From UBA2040 sp041674745 (GTDB taxonomy: Bacteria; Bacteroidota; Bacteroidia; Flavobacteriales_D; Crocinitomicaceae), in NCBI GenBank assembly GCA_041674745.1, contig JBAYVD010000001.1:248001-312000 (forward strand): DNA of 64,000 nucleotides, written 5' to 3'. Within the stretch, counting starts at the first letter, position 1. The number at the start of each line of letters is the position of its first letter. Positions 55,010 through 63,505 of the stretch are shown piece by piece. Below the pieces are notes generated by a model. The model made no database searches. It was not told where the DNA came from and saw only the letters and a program-made list of their open reading frames with translations. A program made the position numbers and the translations under genes.

Positions 55010-56563
55010 ATGAAAAGAAGACATTTTGTAAGAAACGTATCACTAGCTGGAGTAACTACCCCATTTTTAGTGAACAATATGAAAATGCAAGCCGTAACAC
55101 AAAAACTGTTTGGCTATGCAAAAATGGCAGAAGACCGAGTTTTGGTTATCATCCGTTTGAATGGCGGAAACGACGGATTGAATACGGTGATTCCGAGAGA
55201 TCAATATGCGAATTTGCTTTTGCAACGCCCCAATATTATAATTCCAAATACCCAAGTTTTGCCGTTGACAACGGAGGTTGGTTTGCATCCTGTAATGACA
55301 GGAATGAAAAACATGTTTGACAATGGAAAATTGTCCATCATCCAAAATGTGGGTTACCCAGAGCAAAATCGTTCTCATTTCAGATCCATGGATATTTGGA
55401 CGTCGGGAATGATGGACCCAGCAAATACGACGGGTTGGTTAGGCAGACCTTTTGACAACGACTACCCAAATTACCCAGACGATTATCCCAATGCATCGTA
55501 TCCAGATCCATTCGCAATCACAATGGGGTACGATGTTTCAGCTACTTGCCAAGGACTAATGGGTAATTTTTCCCAGAGTGTGCAAGATCCTTTTGCCACC
55601 TTCTCACTCCAAACCTCTGCCGCGCTTAACGATGGAACGTACTATGGATCCAACATGGAATATATTTCTACCATGATTGGTCAAGCAAATGCTTATGGAA
55701 GCCAAGTGAATGCTGCGGCAACAGCAGGAACGAGTCTTTCTGCGATGTATGACCCTACTAACCCTTTAGCTGTGCAATTGAAATATGTGGCTCAAATGAT
55801 TTCAGGCGGATTGAATACAAAGGTTTATGTGCTTAATTTGGATGGTTTTGACACGCATGACGGACAAGTAGTGGATGGTCAAACAGCTACCGGAAATCAC
55901 GCCGATTTGATGAAAAAAGTGTCTGATGCCATTGCGGCTTTCTCAGATGATATAAATTTAATGGGACTCAATACGCGCGTCGCGGGAATTACATTCTCTG
56001 AATTTGGTCGTCAAGTGGCTTCGAATGCCAGTTTTGGAACCGATCACGGTGATGCTGCTCCGATGTTTTTGTTTGGTTCTTGTGTAAATTCTGGAATCCT
56101 CGGACCAAATCCAGTAATTGATAGTGTTATTAATTCACAAGCAGGAGTACCCATGCAAATCGATTTTAGGGATATTTACGCCTCTATATTAAAAGATTGG
56201 TTTTTGGTCGACCCAACGGAAGTTCAAACGATGTTTGAACATTCAGTAACCTTCTACAATGTTTTAGGCGCTTGTAATTTAGGCGTAGACGAAACGTTTA
56301 TGAATGAGAAAATCAAATTGGTATTGTATCCAAACCCAAGTGTAAATCAAACAACAGTTCGATTGAATGTAAACAGCGAGTGGGTGAAAGTGGAAGCATA
56401 CGACATGAGGGGTTCGCGGATTGCCGTTCTTTTTGATGATCAATTGGACGCAGGAGAACACAATATTCCGTTGAATATTAGTGATTTTCCAACGGGTCAG
56501 TATTTGATCCGAGTGCTAAAAGAATCAGGTAATTTGGAAGCAAATTTCTCCAAAGTGAAATAA
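55010..56563 (+). CDS. DUF1501-domain secreted protein with T9SS sorting domain
   Basis: 517 residues. The N-terminus is a Tat-like or atypical leader (MKRRHFVRNVSLAGVTTPFL). The DUF1501 body has VLVIIRLNGGNDGLNTVIPR and the downstream GFDTHDGQ and TFSEFGRQVASN, segments with metal-binding residues like alkaline-phosphatase-superfamily enzymes. The C-terminal 80 residues are a Por/T9SS sorting domain (LVLYPNPSVNQTTVRLN). Substrate unknown. It is second in the pair with the DUF1800 gene and ends at a strong terminator. Confidence 0.88.
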   Translation: MKRRHFVRNVSLAGVTTPFLVNNMKMQAVTQKLFGYAKMAEDRVLVIIRLNGGNDGLNTVIPRDQYANLLLQRPNIIIPNTQVLPLTTEVGLHPVMTGMKNMFDNGKLSIIQNVGYPEQNRSHFRSMDIWTSGMMDPANTTGWLGRPFDNDYPNYPDDYPNASYPDPFAITMGYDVSATCQGLMGNFSQSVQDPFATFSLQTSAALNDGTYYGSNMEYISTMIGQANAYGSQVNAAATAGTSLSAMYDPTNPLAVQLKYVAQMISGGLNTKVYVLNLDGFDTHDGQVVDGQTATGNHADLMKKVSDAIAAFSDDINLMGLNTRVAGITFSEFGRQVASNASFGTDHGDAAPMFLFGSCVNSGILGPNPVIDSVINSQAGVPMQIDFRDIYASILKDWFLVDPTEVQTMFEHSVTFYNVLGACNLGVDETFMNEKIKLVLYPNPSVNQTTVRLNVNSEWVKVEAYDMRGSRIAVLFDDQLDAGEHNIPLNISDFPTGQYLIRVLKESGNLEANFSKVK

Positions 56564-56582
56564 ATACCAGAACTTTTGAAAT

Positions 56583-56622
56583 AAAAAGTCGGCACCGAAT
56601 ATACTTTGAGCCGACTTTTTTG
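56583..56622. terminator. terminator of the DUF1800/DUF1501 operon
   Basis: AAAAAGTCGGC (56583-56593) pairs perfectly with GCCGACTTTTT (56610-56620), followed by T. It may also serve the convergent minus-strand gene ending at 56641. Confidence 0.9.
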
Positions 56623-56640
56623 TGTTTTAATGCGATTATA

Positions 56641-57318
56641 TTATCTGCCACCTGCCTTCATCATATCCTCGAAGGTGGTAATTTCATAGGCTTCAGGAAC
56701 CGTCAGATCAAACAATTCGCGGCTTGTTTTGCCCAATGACTTTTCCAAATTTAAGGCCGTCATTTTCAATGTTAATCCATTTAAGTACGTATCGAATTCC
56801 AAAGGCATTCCTGGAATTTGATCATTTGCAAATTGAAAGTTTTTCCGATTGACAATAAAGTCTTCTGTGTACCAGGCTGTCAAGACAAGACCTTCTTCTG
56901 ATTTTAAAATTGCTTTTTTGCAAGAAAAGCCTAAAATGGTTTTAGTTTCATTCGTCAATTCGATTGAAAAAGTCGGTTCACTTGTTTTGGCTGTTTTATT
57001 TTTATCGTCTAGTGTTTGCAAGATGGCTTTTTTACCAAACATTCCCGCCATTAATGTCAAAGATTGGTTGGCATACTGATCGGTAATTACGGTCGTTTTC
57101 ATCATCGTACCCATTTGCATTTCGGATCGACTGCAAGATGAATTGAAAAAAACCTCCATGGTGGAACCTTCAAACATCCCAGCCATCATTTGAGTTTGCG
57201 GGTTGTCTTCATCGGGTTTTATTTCAACTTTGTACGTTATGTGAGCTTCAATACCTTGCGAAAAACAGAGATTGAATGCTGATAGATATAACAGGATGAA
57301 TACGCTAAATTTGTTCAT
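56641..57318 (-). CDS. exported protein, DUF4412/GLPGLI-like
   Basis: 225 residues. A signal peptide (FSVFILLYLSAFNLCFSQ) leads to a beta-rich body with ITYKVEIKPDEDN at its start, KTILGFSCKKAILKSEEG and LTAWYTEDFIV. This 'T..ILGFxCKKA.......WYT' pattern is shared by GLPGLI and DUF4412 periplasmic families in Bacteroidota. Function unknown. It is Met-rich (MMAGMFEGSTMEV, EMQMGTMMKTT), which may just reflect surface loops. Single gene, convergent with the DUF1501 operon. Confidence 0.78.
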   Translation of the reverse strand: MNKFSVFILLYLSAFNLCFSQGIEAHITYKVEIKPDEDNPQTQMMAGMFEGSTMEVFFNSSCSRSEMQMGTMMKTTVITDQYANQSLTLMAGMFGKKAILQTLDDKNKTAKTSEPTFSIELTNETKTILGFSCKKAILKSEEGLVLTAWYTEDFIVNRKNFQFANDQIPGMPLEFDTYLNGLTLKMTALNLEKSLGKTSRELFDLTVPEAYEITTFEDMMKAGGR

Positions 57319-57396
57319 GATTTAAAATTTTACAAAATATACAAACAATGTACTATATGTAAATCAAATAACAAAAAGAAACGATTAAATAGCTGA

Positions 57397-58737
57397 TTAT
57401 CCGCCGAAAATAGCTTTGTAAATGTCATTTCCATTGGCATAAACCATCAAGGTTAACAAGATGCCAAAGCCAACGTATTGTGCATATTCGAGTACTTTTT
57501 GTGGAGCCTCTTTCCCTGTAATGATTTCGTACAGTAAGAAAACAACATGTCCGCCATCCAGGGCCGGAATCGGTAAAATATTCATGAATGCCAAAATGAT
57601 AGAGATCAAAGCTGTGTTCAACCAAAATATTTGCCAATCCCAGGTAGGAGGGAATAATTTTCCGATCGATCCAAAACCACCGATTGAACTGGCTCCTTTT
57701 TTCGTGAACAAGTATTTCAACTGAGAACCATAATCGCTCAATGTTTGAAATCCGTAAGCGGTACCTTTGGAAATACTTTCACCAAACGTGTATTTTATGT
57801 CTTGAACTTTGGTCGTATCCACTTCTGCATCCGCTTTTTTCGGGTAAAAACCGATCGTTCCTTCCTTAGAAACCAATATTGGTTTGACCAACGTATCCTT
57901 TCCACGAACAAATGTTACGGATACTTTTTCCCCTTTGTTTTCGTACAAAGCAGCTACAGTTTGATCGAAATATTCAATTGGGTGTCCACCAATTTCGAGC
58001 AATTTATCATTTTTCTTAAGAATGCCATGTGCCGTTGATTTGGTCTTCGGCAACAAGGAATCAACCACGTTACTTTTCATTCTAAATTCAAATGGTGACA
58101 TAGCACCTGATTTGAAAAGTTGAAAATCTATATCTTCAGGTAAAGTAATCGTGGCTGTTTTTCCATCCAAATGTTTTACAACAAATTTACGGGCACCGCG
58201 CAGCATAATTTCCTTGTTGACATCTCTTGCATTGGTAATCATTACATCTCCAGCTTTCAACACCACATCGCCTGTTTGAAAACCGTATTGATGCAACATG
58301 GGCGCCACGGCCAAACCACTTGCAACATCGTTTGGATTCAATTTCTCTTCGCCGTAGGAAAAGAATACCAAAATGTAAATAAGACAACCCAAAATTAAAT
58401 TCACAGTTACTCCGCCGAGCATGATAATCAATCGTTGCCAAGCTGGTTTAGAGCGAAATTCCCAAGGTTGAGCGGGAAGTGCCATTTGTTCTTTGTCCAT
58501 GGATTCATCCACCATTCCAGATATTTTCACATATCCACCCAGCGGCAACCAACCAATTCCCCATTCTGTATCACCGATTTTTTTCTTAGCAATGGAAAAC
58601 CACGGATCGAAGAAAAGGTAAAATTTCTCCACGCGTGTTTTGAACAATTTCGCAGGAATATAGTGACCGAACTCGTGAAGAATTACCAATATTGAAAGTG
58701 ATAATAGAAGCTGAGCGGCTTGAATAAGGATGTCCAT
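57397..58737 (-). CDS. rseP: site-2 intramembrane metalloprotease RseP
   Basis: 446 residues. The zinc site HEFGH is in helix 1 (LVILHEFGHYIPAKL), and the third ligand motif is NILPIPALDGGHVVF near the C-terminus. Two PDZ-like domains lie between (about 130-290). It cuts anti-sigma factors or leftover signal peptides inside the inner membrane. Four hydrophobic segments are visible, as expected. The usual Dxr gene is not adjacent. Stands alone on the minus strand. Confidence 0.95.
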   Translation of the reverse strand: MDILIQAAQLLLSLSILVILHEFGHYIPAKLFKTRVEKFYLFFDPWFSIAKKKIGDTEWGIGWLPLGGYVKISGMVDESMDKEQMALPAQPWEFRSKPAWQRLIIMLGGVTVNLILGCLIYILVFFSYGEEKLNPNDVASGLAVAPMLHQYGFQTGDVVLKAGDVMITNARDVNKEIMLRGARKFVVKHLDGKTATITLPEDIDFQLFKSGAMSPFEFRMKSNVVDSLLPKTKSTAHGILKKNDKLLEIGGHPIEYFDQTVAALYENKGEKVSVTFVRGKDTLVKPILVSKEGTIGFYPKKADAEVDTTKVQDIKYTFGESISKGTAYGFQTLSDYGSQLKYLFTKKGASSIGGFGSIGKLFPPTWDWQIFWLNTALISIILAFMNILPIPALDGGHVVFLLYEIITGKEAPQKVLEYAQYVGFGILLTLMVYANGNDIYKAIFGG

Positions 58738-58774
58738 TCTTTTAGTTAAAAATTAGTGTCGTAAAGATAGTTTT

Positions 58775-59191
58775 TCAAATTGAATTCATTTGCTCTTCAT
58801 AAATTCCATTTCGGATGAAATAATCGAGCATGGCTTCTTTGACAAGATGTTGTTGTTCTCTGTCTTGCAAAGGCGGCAGTGGTTTAATCAATTTAAAATG
58901 TGGCCAATTATCTTCATCCCGTTCGATGAATTCATAATAGCCCATAGGTTCTAATAAAGTGCAAATCGCAATGTGAAGCAAATCTGTCTTTTCTTGTTTG
59001 GTAAACGTGCGATGACCGGAGCCAAATTCATCTACGCCAATCAAGAATAAAATGGCTTGTACATCCATTCCTTCTCCAAATTGTACTTCGAGATGCGTTT
59101 TTAATTTCTGAAAGCGTATTTCTATTTCGTAATCCACGGAGCAAAAGTAAGCATTCCAAGCGTCTAGGTCATTACCTATGATTGATTTCAT
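58775..59191 (-). CDS. small conserved Bacteroidota protein, unknown function
   Basis: 138 residues, soluble, helical and acidic, with MKSIIGNDLDAWNAYFCSVD at the start and FGEGMDVQAILFLIGVDEFG and HIAICTLLEPMGYYEFIERD in the middle. I recognise this as a widespread Flavobacteriia protein without a known role. The frame is open to 59299, but ATG 59191 matches the remembered family start. The start region is divergent from the YceI gene, about 65 bp away. It has no signal peptide. Confidence 0.75.
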   Translation of the reverse strand: MKSIIGNDLDAWNAYFCSVDYEIEIRFQKLKTHLEVQFGEGMDVQAILFLIGVDEFGSGHRTFTKQEKTDLLHIAICTLLEPMGYYEFIERDEDNWPHFKLIKPLPPLQDREQQHLVKEAMLDYFIRNGIYEEQMNSI

Positions 59192-59255
59192 CACAAATAT
59201 TCTTAAGAATTTAATGTTTTCGTTTATACTTTTTACCTTAGTAAAAAAATTAGCT

Positions 59256-59885
59256 ATGATAAACGGTAAAATTTTAGGAATTGCTTTTTCGGCGGCCATG
59301 TTGATGGCTTCCTGTGCTGGAGAACCAAAAGAAGAAACACAAGATCAACCAGAAGTTTGTATGTACACCTACAATCCAGGATCAACGACGATGGAATGGA
59401 CGGCATTTAAATTCACAGAAAAAACACCTGTGAAAGGAACCTTCACCGAAATCAATGTTGACGGTGAAGAAGCCGCGGAAGATCCATTGGATTTGTTGAA
59501 AAGTTTGAGTTTTTCTATTCCAGTTTCGTCAATTTCTTCCCAAAATGAAGAGCGAGATGCAAAAATTGTAAAACATTTTTTTGGTACGATAGGCACAGAA
59601 AAGATTACGGCTAAAATACGAGGTTTTAACGCTAACGGTGGAGATTTAAAAGTTGAAATCACCATGAATGGAGTCTCTTTTCCCGTGAAAGGAAACTATA
59701 CCTTGGTCGATGGAAAATTTGATTTTAGCACAAAAATTGATGTGGCGGACTGGAATGCCATGTCAGGAATTACGGCGTTGAACACCATTTGCAAAGATTT
59801 GCATACAGGTGCTGATAAAGTATCGAAATTGTGGTCTGAAGTAGATTTAACTTTCAGCACGACGCTTACCAAAGAATGCAACTAA
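59256..59885 (+). CDS. YceI-family lipoprotein (second copy)
   Basis: 209 residues. A lipoprotein signal (FSAAMLMASC) leads to AGEPKEE and a YceI-type domain: STTMEWTAFKFTEKTPVKGTF, then FSIPVSSISSQNEERDAKIV and the C-terminal DVADWNAM. The overall YceI layout is kept, but identity to the copy at 15937 is low, so it is not a recent duplicate. The frame is open to 59178, but ATG 59256 starts the lipoprotein signal. A strong terminator follows. Confidence 0.87.
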   Translation: MINGKILGIAFSAAMLMASCAGEPKEETQDQPEVCMYTYNPGSTTMEWTAFKFTEKTPVKGTFTEINVDGEEAAEDPLDLLKSLSFSIPVSSISSQNEERDAKIVKHFFGTIGTEKITAKIRGFNANGGDLKVEITMNGVSFPVKGNYTLVDGKFDFSTKIDVADWNAMSGITALNTICKDLHTGADKVSKLWSEVDLTFSTTLTKECN

Positions 59886-59903
59886 CACCAGAATCTCTTT
59901 AAC

Positions 59904-59943
59904 AAAAACGACTGAAGAACTTTTGATCTCAGTCGTTTTTTTG
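59904..59943 (+). terminator. terminator of the YceI gene at 59256
   Basis: AAAAACGACTGA (59904-59915) pairs with TCAGTCGTTTTT (59929-59940), followed by more Ts. The stem is perfect. Confidence 0.9.
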
Positions 59944-59968
59944 TGCGCTACATTTCGTAATCTTGTGT

Positions 59969-60601
59969 ATGAATTTTATTGATATTTTATTGCTTATCCC
60001 GTTGGTTTATGCCGCTTGGAAAGGGTTTCAGAAAGGATTGATCATTGAGGTTTTTACTTTGATGGCCTTTTTTGTTGGGATCTATGCGGGAATACATTTT
60101 TCAGATTACGCCGCCGAATGGTTGAAAGAAAAATTGGATTTAAGTAGCGATTATTTACCGATTGCTGCTTTCACAGTTACATTTTTGGTCATTGGCGCCT
60201 TGGTTTTCTTCGCTGGAAAAGCCATTGAACAAGTGGTAAAAATAACGGCCTTGAGCCCCATGAATAAAATGGGTGGTTTGGTTTTTGGTAGTTTGAAGAT
60301 GTTGCTCATTCTTAGCGTATTCTTATCGGTATTGGAGTCGTACAGCGAGAAAAACAACTTGATTTCTGTAGAAACAAAAGAAGCATCGGTTTTGTATCAC
60401 CCAGTGCAAACGATTGGATTGTATACAGTTCCTGGATTGAGGTCTAGCACTATATTCCTCGAAAATGCGTTAAAATCAGAAGCCGATAGCACTGGGTTGA
60501 GCGTTCAACAAGTATTTCGAGCGAAACAATTGGCGGATAGCTTAGGAATCGAACCAAAAGACGCGTTGGAATTACGCGAAATCTATAGAAAACATGAATA
60601 A
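59969..60601 (+). CDS. CvpA-family membrane protein
   Basis: About 210 residues with four membrane helices in the first 130 (IDILLLIPLVYAAWKGFQKG is the CvpA signature start). A soluble helical tail follows (SVQQVFRAKQLADSLGIEPK). CvpA was named for colicin V production; its general role is unclear, but it is linked to envelope stress tolerance. ATG 59969 was chosen over the TTG at 59963. It overlaps the next gene by 8 bp. Confidence 0.87.
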   Translation: MNFIDILLLIPLVYAAWKGFQKGLIIEVFTLMAFFVGIYAGIHFSDYAAEWLKEKLDLSSDYLPIAAFTVTFLVIGALVFFAGKAIEQVVKITALSPMNKMGGLVFGSLKMLLILSVFLSVLESYSEKNNLISVETKEASVLYHPVQTIGLYTVPGLRSSTIFLENALKSEADSTGLSVQQVFRAKQLADSLGIEPKDALELREIYRKHE

Positions 60602-61175
60602 ATTTCTTGCCGTCTTCCTTTTCTTTATTGTGTTTGCTGCGCAATCGCAAAGCACCATCCAGCTTTCTACCTCGGTGAAACCCTTGGACAATTTGTTCAA
60701 CATTAAAAAAGTGAATGTTACCAAATCTGGACCGTACATTGGGGTTCAACGAGGTCAATTTATGGTACTCGAAATTGGCGGTGAAAAACAATGGAAACGA
60801 GTGACTTGGAAAAAGCCAAAAACGCACGCCTTTCGTTTGGGAGCCAATTATAATTTCTTGAAAAATGTCATTGGTTACGACGTGGCGTATTGGTTCAAAT
60901 TGGGTCGTTTGGATTTAACCTATGGCGCCAATATTGTCTGTCGAACGGATTTTATCAATTATCGATTTGGCATTGCCCCAGTCATTGGCTATAAATTGCA
61001 ACAGTTTCATTTGCAAACCGGTTTTCATTTTCTCACGGATCCGCAATATAGTTTCCCGACCAATTCATTGTTTATTTCGCTGCGCTATGTTTTCATCAAT
61101 GAAAGCAAATGGAAGGTTTCTAAAAACCAGAAGAAAAAAGAAAACGATGGTATTTTCAATCGTTCCAAGCAATAA
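60594..61175 (+). CDS. exported protein, probable small beta-barrel, unknown function
   Basis: 193 residues. Signal peptide FLAVFLFFIVFAAQSQS, then beta-strand-like segments (FRLGANYNFLKNVIGYDVAYWFK, YRFGIAPVIGYKLQQFHLQTG) and a basic tail (SKNQKKKENDG). The predicted strands suggest a small outer-membrane barrel. I recall similar unannotated Flavobacteriia proteins. It overlaps cvpA by 8 bp and is followed after 6 bp by the dihydrouridine synthase, so the three form an operon. Confidence 0.72.
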   Translation: MNKFLAVFLFFIVFAAQSQSTIQLSTSVKPLDNLFNIKKVNVTKSGPYIGVQRGQFMVLEIGGEKQWKRVTWKKPKTHAFRLGANYNFLKNVIGYDVAYWFKLGRLDLTYGANIVCRTDFINYRFGIAPVIGYKLQQFHLQTGFHFLTDPQYSFPTNSLFISLRYVFINESKWKVSKNQKKKENDGIFNRSKQ

Positions 61176-61181
61176 GATTGG

Positions 61182-62138
61182 ATGAGTCACACACTGCTTT
61201 CTTCGCCTTTACAAGGATTTACTGATTATCGTTTTCGGAACGCATTGAATCGGCATTTTGGCGGAATCGACACGTATTATTCACCTTACATTCGGTTGAA
61301 TGGCAAACTGGAAATTAAACCGGCCTATCAGCGCGATATTTTACCGGAAAACAACCGCGACTTGGAAGTCATTCCACAAATCATGACCAATGATGCCGAT
61401 GAATTTTTATTTGTTTCCAAGTATGTTCAATCTTTAGGCTACAAAGAACTCAACTGGAATTTGGGTTGTCCGTATCCGATGGTGACCAATCGTTGTATGG
61501 GTTCAGGATTGATTGCGGATGCGCAACGAATTGATCGAATTTTGGAACGAGTGCATGCCGAGTCAGATATCATCGTTTCGATGAAAATGCGCATGGGTTA
61601 CGAAAATCCAACGGAAATTTTGGATGTTTTTCCCCTTTTAGAAAAATATCCCATCAAGAATATTGCTATTCACGCACGAATCGGGAAACAGCTTTACAAA
61701 GGTGATGTAGATTTGGATTCTTTTGAAAAATGTTTGAACAATACCAGCCATAAAATCTATTACAACGGTGATATTACGAGTGTTGCAGCTTACCAGGAAT
61801 TGGTCGAACGATTTCCAACCATCGATCATTGGATGATGGGTCGCGGATTGATTTCGGATCCATTTTTGCCTAGTAAAATCAAAAGCAATTCCAACGAATT
61901 ACCCGTCAATAAATACCAAATTTTCAGAGCCTTCCACGATGAATTGTACGATGAATTTTCCGCGGCTTTGTCGGGTTCCACGAATATTTTGACCAAAATG
62001 CATTCATATTGGGAATATTTTGAAACCATTTTCCCCGATATCAAGAAACCGCTCAAGAAAATCAAAAAAGCCCGCACTGTAGAAGTTTATCTGGACGCGG
62101 TGGATGAAATTTTAGAGACGGAAATGGTTTCAGAATAA
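61182..62138 (+). CDS. tRNA-dihydrouridine synthase family protein
   Basis: 318 residues, FMN-dependent TIM barrel that reduces uridine in tRNA. The start SSPLQGFTDYRFRNALNRHF is typical. The catalytic Cys is in LNWNLGCPYPMVTNRCMGSG; the Cys of NRCMG is the usual proton donor. The FMN-phosphate loop is GDITSVAAYQ, followed by HWMMGRGLISDPF. The helical C-terminal domain is complete. DusA, B or C class cannot be named with certainty. It overlaps the SRAP gene on the other strand by 9 bp. Confidence 0.92.
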   Translation: MSHTLLSSPLQGFTDYRFRNALNRHFGGIDTYYSPYIRLNGKLEIKPAYQRDILPENNRDLEVIPQIMTNDADEFLFVSKYVQSLGYKELNWNLGCPYPMVTNRCMGSGLIADAQRIDRILERVHAESDIIVSMKMRMGYENPTEILDVFPLLEKYPIKNIAIHARIGKQLYKGDVDLDSFEKCLNNTSHKIYYNGDITSVAAYQELVERFPTIDHWMMGRGLISDPFLPSKIKSNSNELPVNKYQIFRAFHDELYDEFSAALSGSTNILTKMHSYWEYFETIFPDIKKPLKKIKKARTVEVYLDAVDEILETEMVSE

Positions 62139-62843
62139 ACTTCCTTGTTCGTAGCGATCCATTTTATAATCCAACAAGATTTCAGGAGAATTATGGTTGG
62201 GGCTTGACATCAATTTTGGGTTAATGACATGCGCAGCGAACAAATCGTTGGATGTAAGTTGAAAAAAATCTTTGACATCAATGGCTTTAGCATGAAGCCA
62301 ATCTTCCAATTGGTCATCCGCAAGCATGATTGGCATCCGTTTTTTAGAATTGTGAATTTCTGCCATAAATTCATTGGCTTCGGATGTCAAAATGGTAAAG
62401 GTGTGTTTTTTTTCCAGAGAAATCGGATCCAAATATTCGTCGTAGAGTCCAGCCATCGAAAACAAAGCATCCGTTTTCGGGTATACGAAATACGGAATTT
62501 TTTCTTTTCCTTTTGTTTGGTATTCGAAAAACCCAGTGGACGGAACGATGCAATGTTTTCGTCCAATCAAATGCTTGAAAGATGGTTTTTCCAAAACCGT
62601 TTCGCTTCGTGCATTGATGGTTTTACTGGCAATTTCCGATGGATTTCCACCCGAAAACCAATAGGGAACCAATCCCCAGTTCATCACCGAAATTTCAGGC
62701 TCCTTCGTAACGATCCGCCAAGCGGGATAAGCAAATGCACTGGCGTGAAATAACGGTTCTTCTGTTATTTCACTGGGCACTGCTCTCTTGTATTTTTTAG
62801 AAAGGTCTACATTTTTGGAGGTGAGGGAGTTGCTGTAACACAT
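62130..62843 (-). CDS. SOS response-associated peptidase (SRAP/YedK family)
   Basis: 237 residues. After Met removal, Cys2 (MCYSNS) is the residue that bonds covalently to abasic sites in single-stranded DNA. The conserved Asn and Glu are in SKTINARSETV and STGFFEYQ, and the catalytic His is in EIHNSKKRMPIML. Members shield abasic sites at replication forks. The gene starts 18 bp from the edge of the repeat cluster at 62861, so its promoter must lie within or next to the repeats. No LexA-like box was seen. Confidence 0.93.
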   Translation of the reverse strand: MCYSNSLTSKNVDLSKKYKRAVPSEITEEPLFHASAFAYPAWRIVTKEPEISVMNWGLVPYWFSGGNPSEIASKTINARSETVLEKPSFKHLIGRKHCIVPSTGFFEYQTKGKEKIPYFVYPKTDALFSMAGLYDEYLDPISLEKKHTFTILTSEANEFMAEIHNSKKRMPIMLADDQLEDWLHAKAIDVKDFFQLTSNDLFAAHVINPKLMSSPNHNSPEILLDYKMDRYEQGSLF

Positions 62844-62860
62844 GGGATGCGTATTTTTTA

Positions 62861-63060
62861 GTTATTTGGAGTGCTTCATACATTGGATGTGCTGTGTACC
62901 CGTTATTTGGAGTGCTTTGCACATTGGACGTGCTTTGTACCGGTTATTTGAAGTGCTTCGCACATTGCTGAAATTACAAATGTGCGAAGCACTTCAAATT
63001 TAAGCGTCGTATACGTCCAATGCCGTAGGCTTCAAATAAATGGTACAAAGCACATCCAAT
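62861..63060. repeat. left repeat cluster flanking the four-helix-bundle gene
   Basis: Two tandem 41-bp units (62861-62901 and 62902-62942, both starting GTTATTTGGAGTGCTT) lead into a third. The third contains a perfect 21-bp inverted repeat (62946-62966 with 62979-62999, 12-bp loop). Reverse-oriented versions follow (to 63060), so the region can fold into one long hairpin. Positions 62911-63038 recur at 63506-63633. Confidence 0.9.
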
Positions 63061-63110
63061 TCTTTTTTCTAATCCTATTTTTCACTAAATTAAAGTTTAA
63101 AAATTAAAAA

Positions 63111-63503
63111 ATGGCAACTTACTCTACTTTTGAAGAACTGAAGGTTTGGCAAACATCTCGGATCTTGAACAAAGATTTATTCCAATTATTCATGGACAAG
63201 GATGATCGAAAATTTGGATTTTTAATCAACCACATTTTTAAAACGGCTGGAAGCGTGATGGACAATATTGCTGAAGGGCACGGCAGACAAGGAACAAAGG
63301 AATTCATCTTATTTTTATCCTATTCAACCGGTAGTGCAGACGAATTGAGATCACAATTGTACCGAGCTATGGATTTGGAAATCATTTCTATCCCTGATTT
63401 TGAAAAAATGCGCAAGCAATGTATTGATATTGTTGCCCAGCTGAACTACTTTTCAAACTATCTGAAGCAATGTGAACACAGAGGAAACAAATTCAAACGT
63501 TGA
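63111..63503 (+). CDS. four-helix-bundle protein (23S rRNA intervening-sequence type)
   Basis: 130 residues. The family pattern is clear: FEELKVWQTSRILNKDLFQL at the start, the INHIFKTAGSVMDNIAEGHG helix with the conserved 'NIAEG' motif, FILFLSYSTGSADELRSQLY, and a last helix ending IVAQLNYFSNYL. Such genes occur inside 23S rRNA intervening sequences, and a relative (Avd) is an accessory of diversity-generating retroelements. Neither setting is visible here. The gene sits alone between two direct repeats. TATTTTTC at 63076 is one base off a -7 element, so it may have its own promoter. Confidence 0.9.
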   Translation: MATYSTFEELKVWQTSRILNKDLFQLFMDKDDRKFGFLINHIFKTAGSVMDNIAEGHGRQGTKEFILFLSYSTGSADELRSQLYRAMDLEIISIPDFEKMRKQCIDIVAQLNYFSNYLKQCEHRGNKFKR

Positions 63504-63505
63504 AT

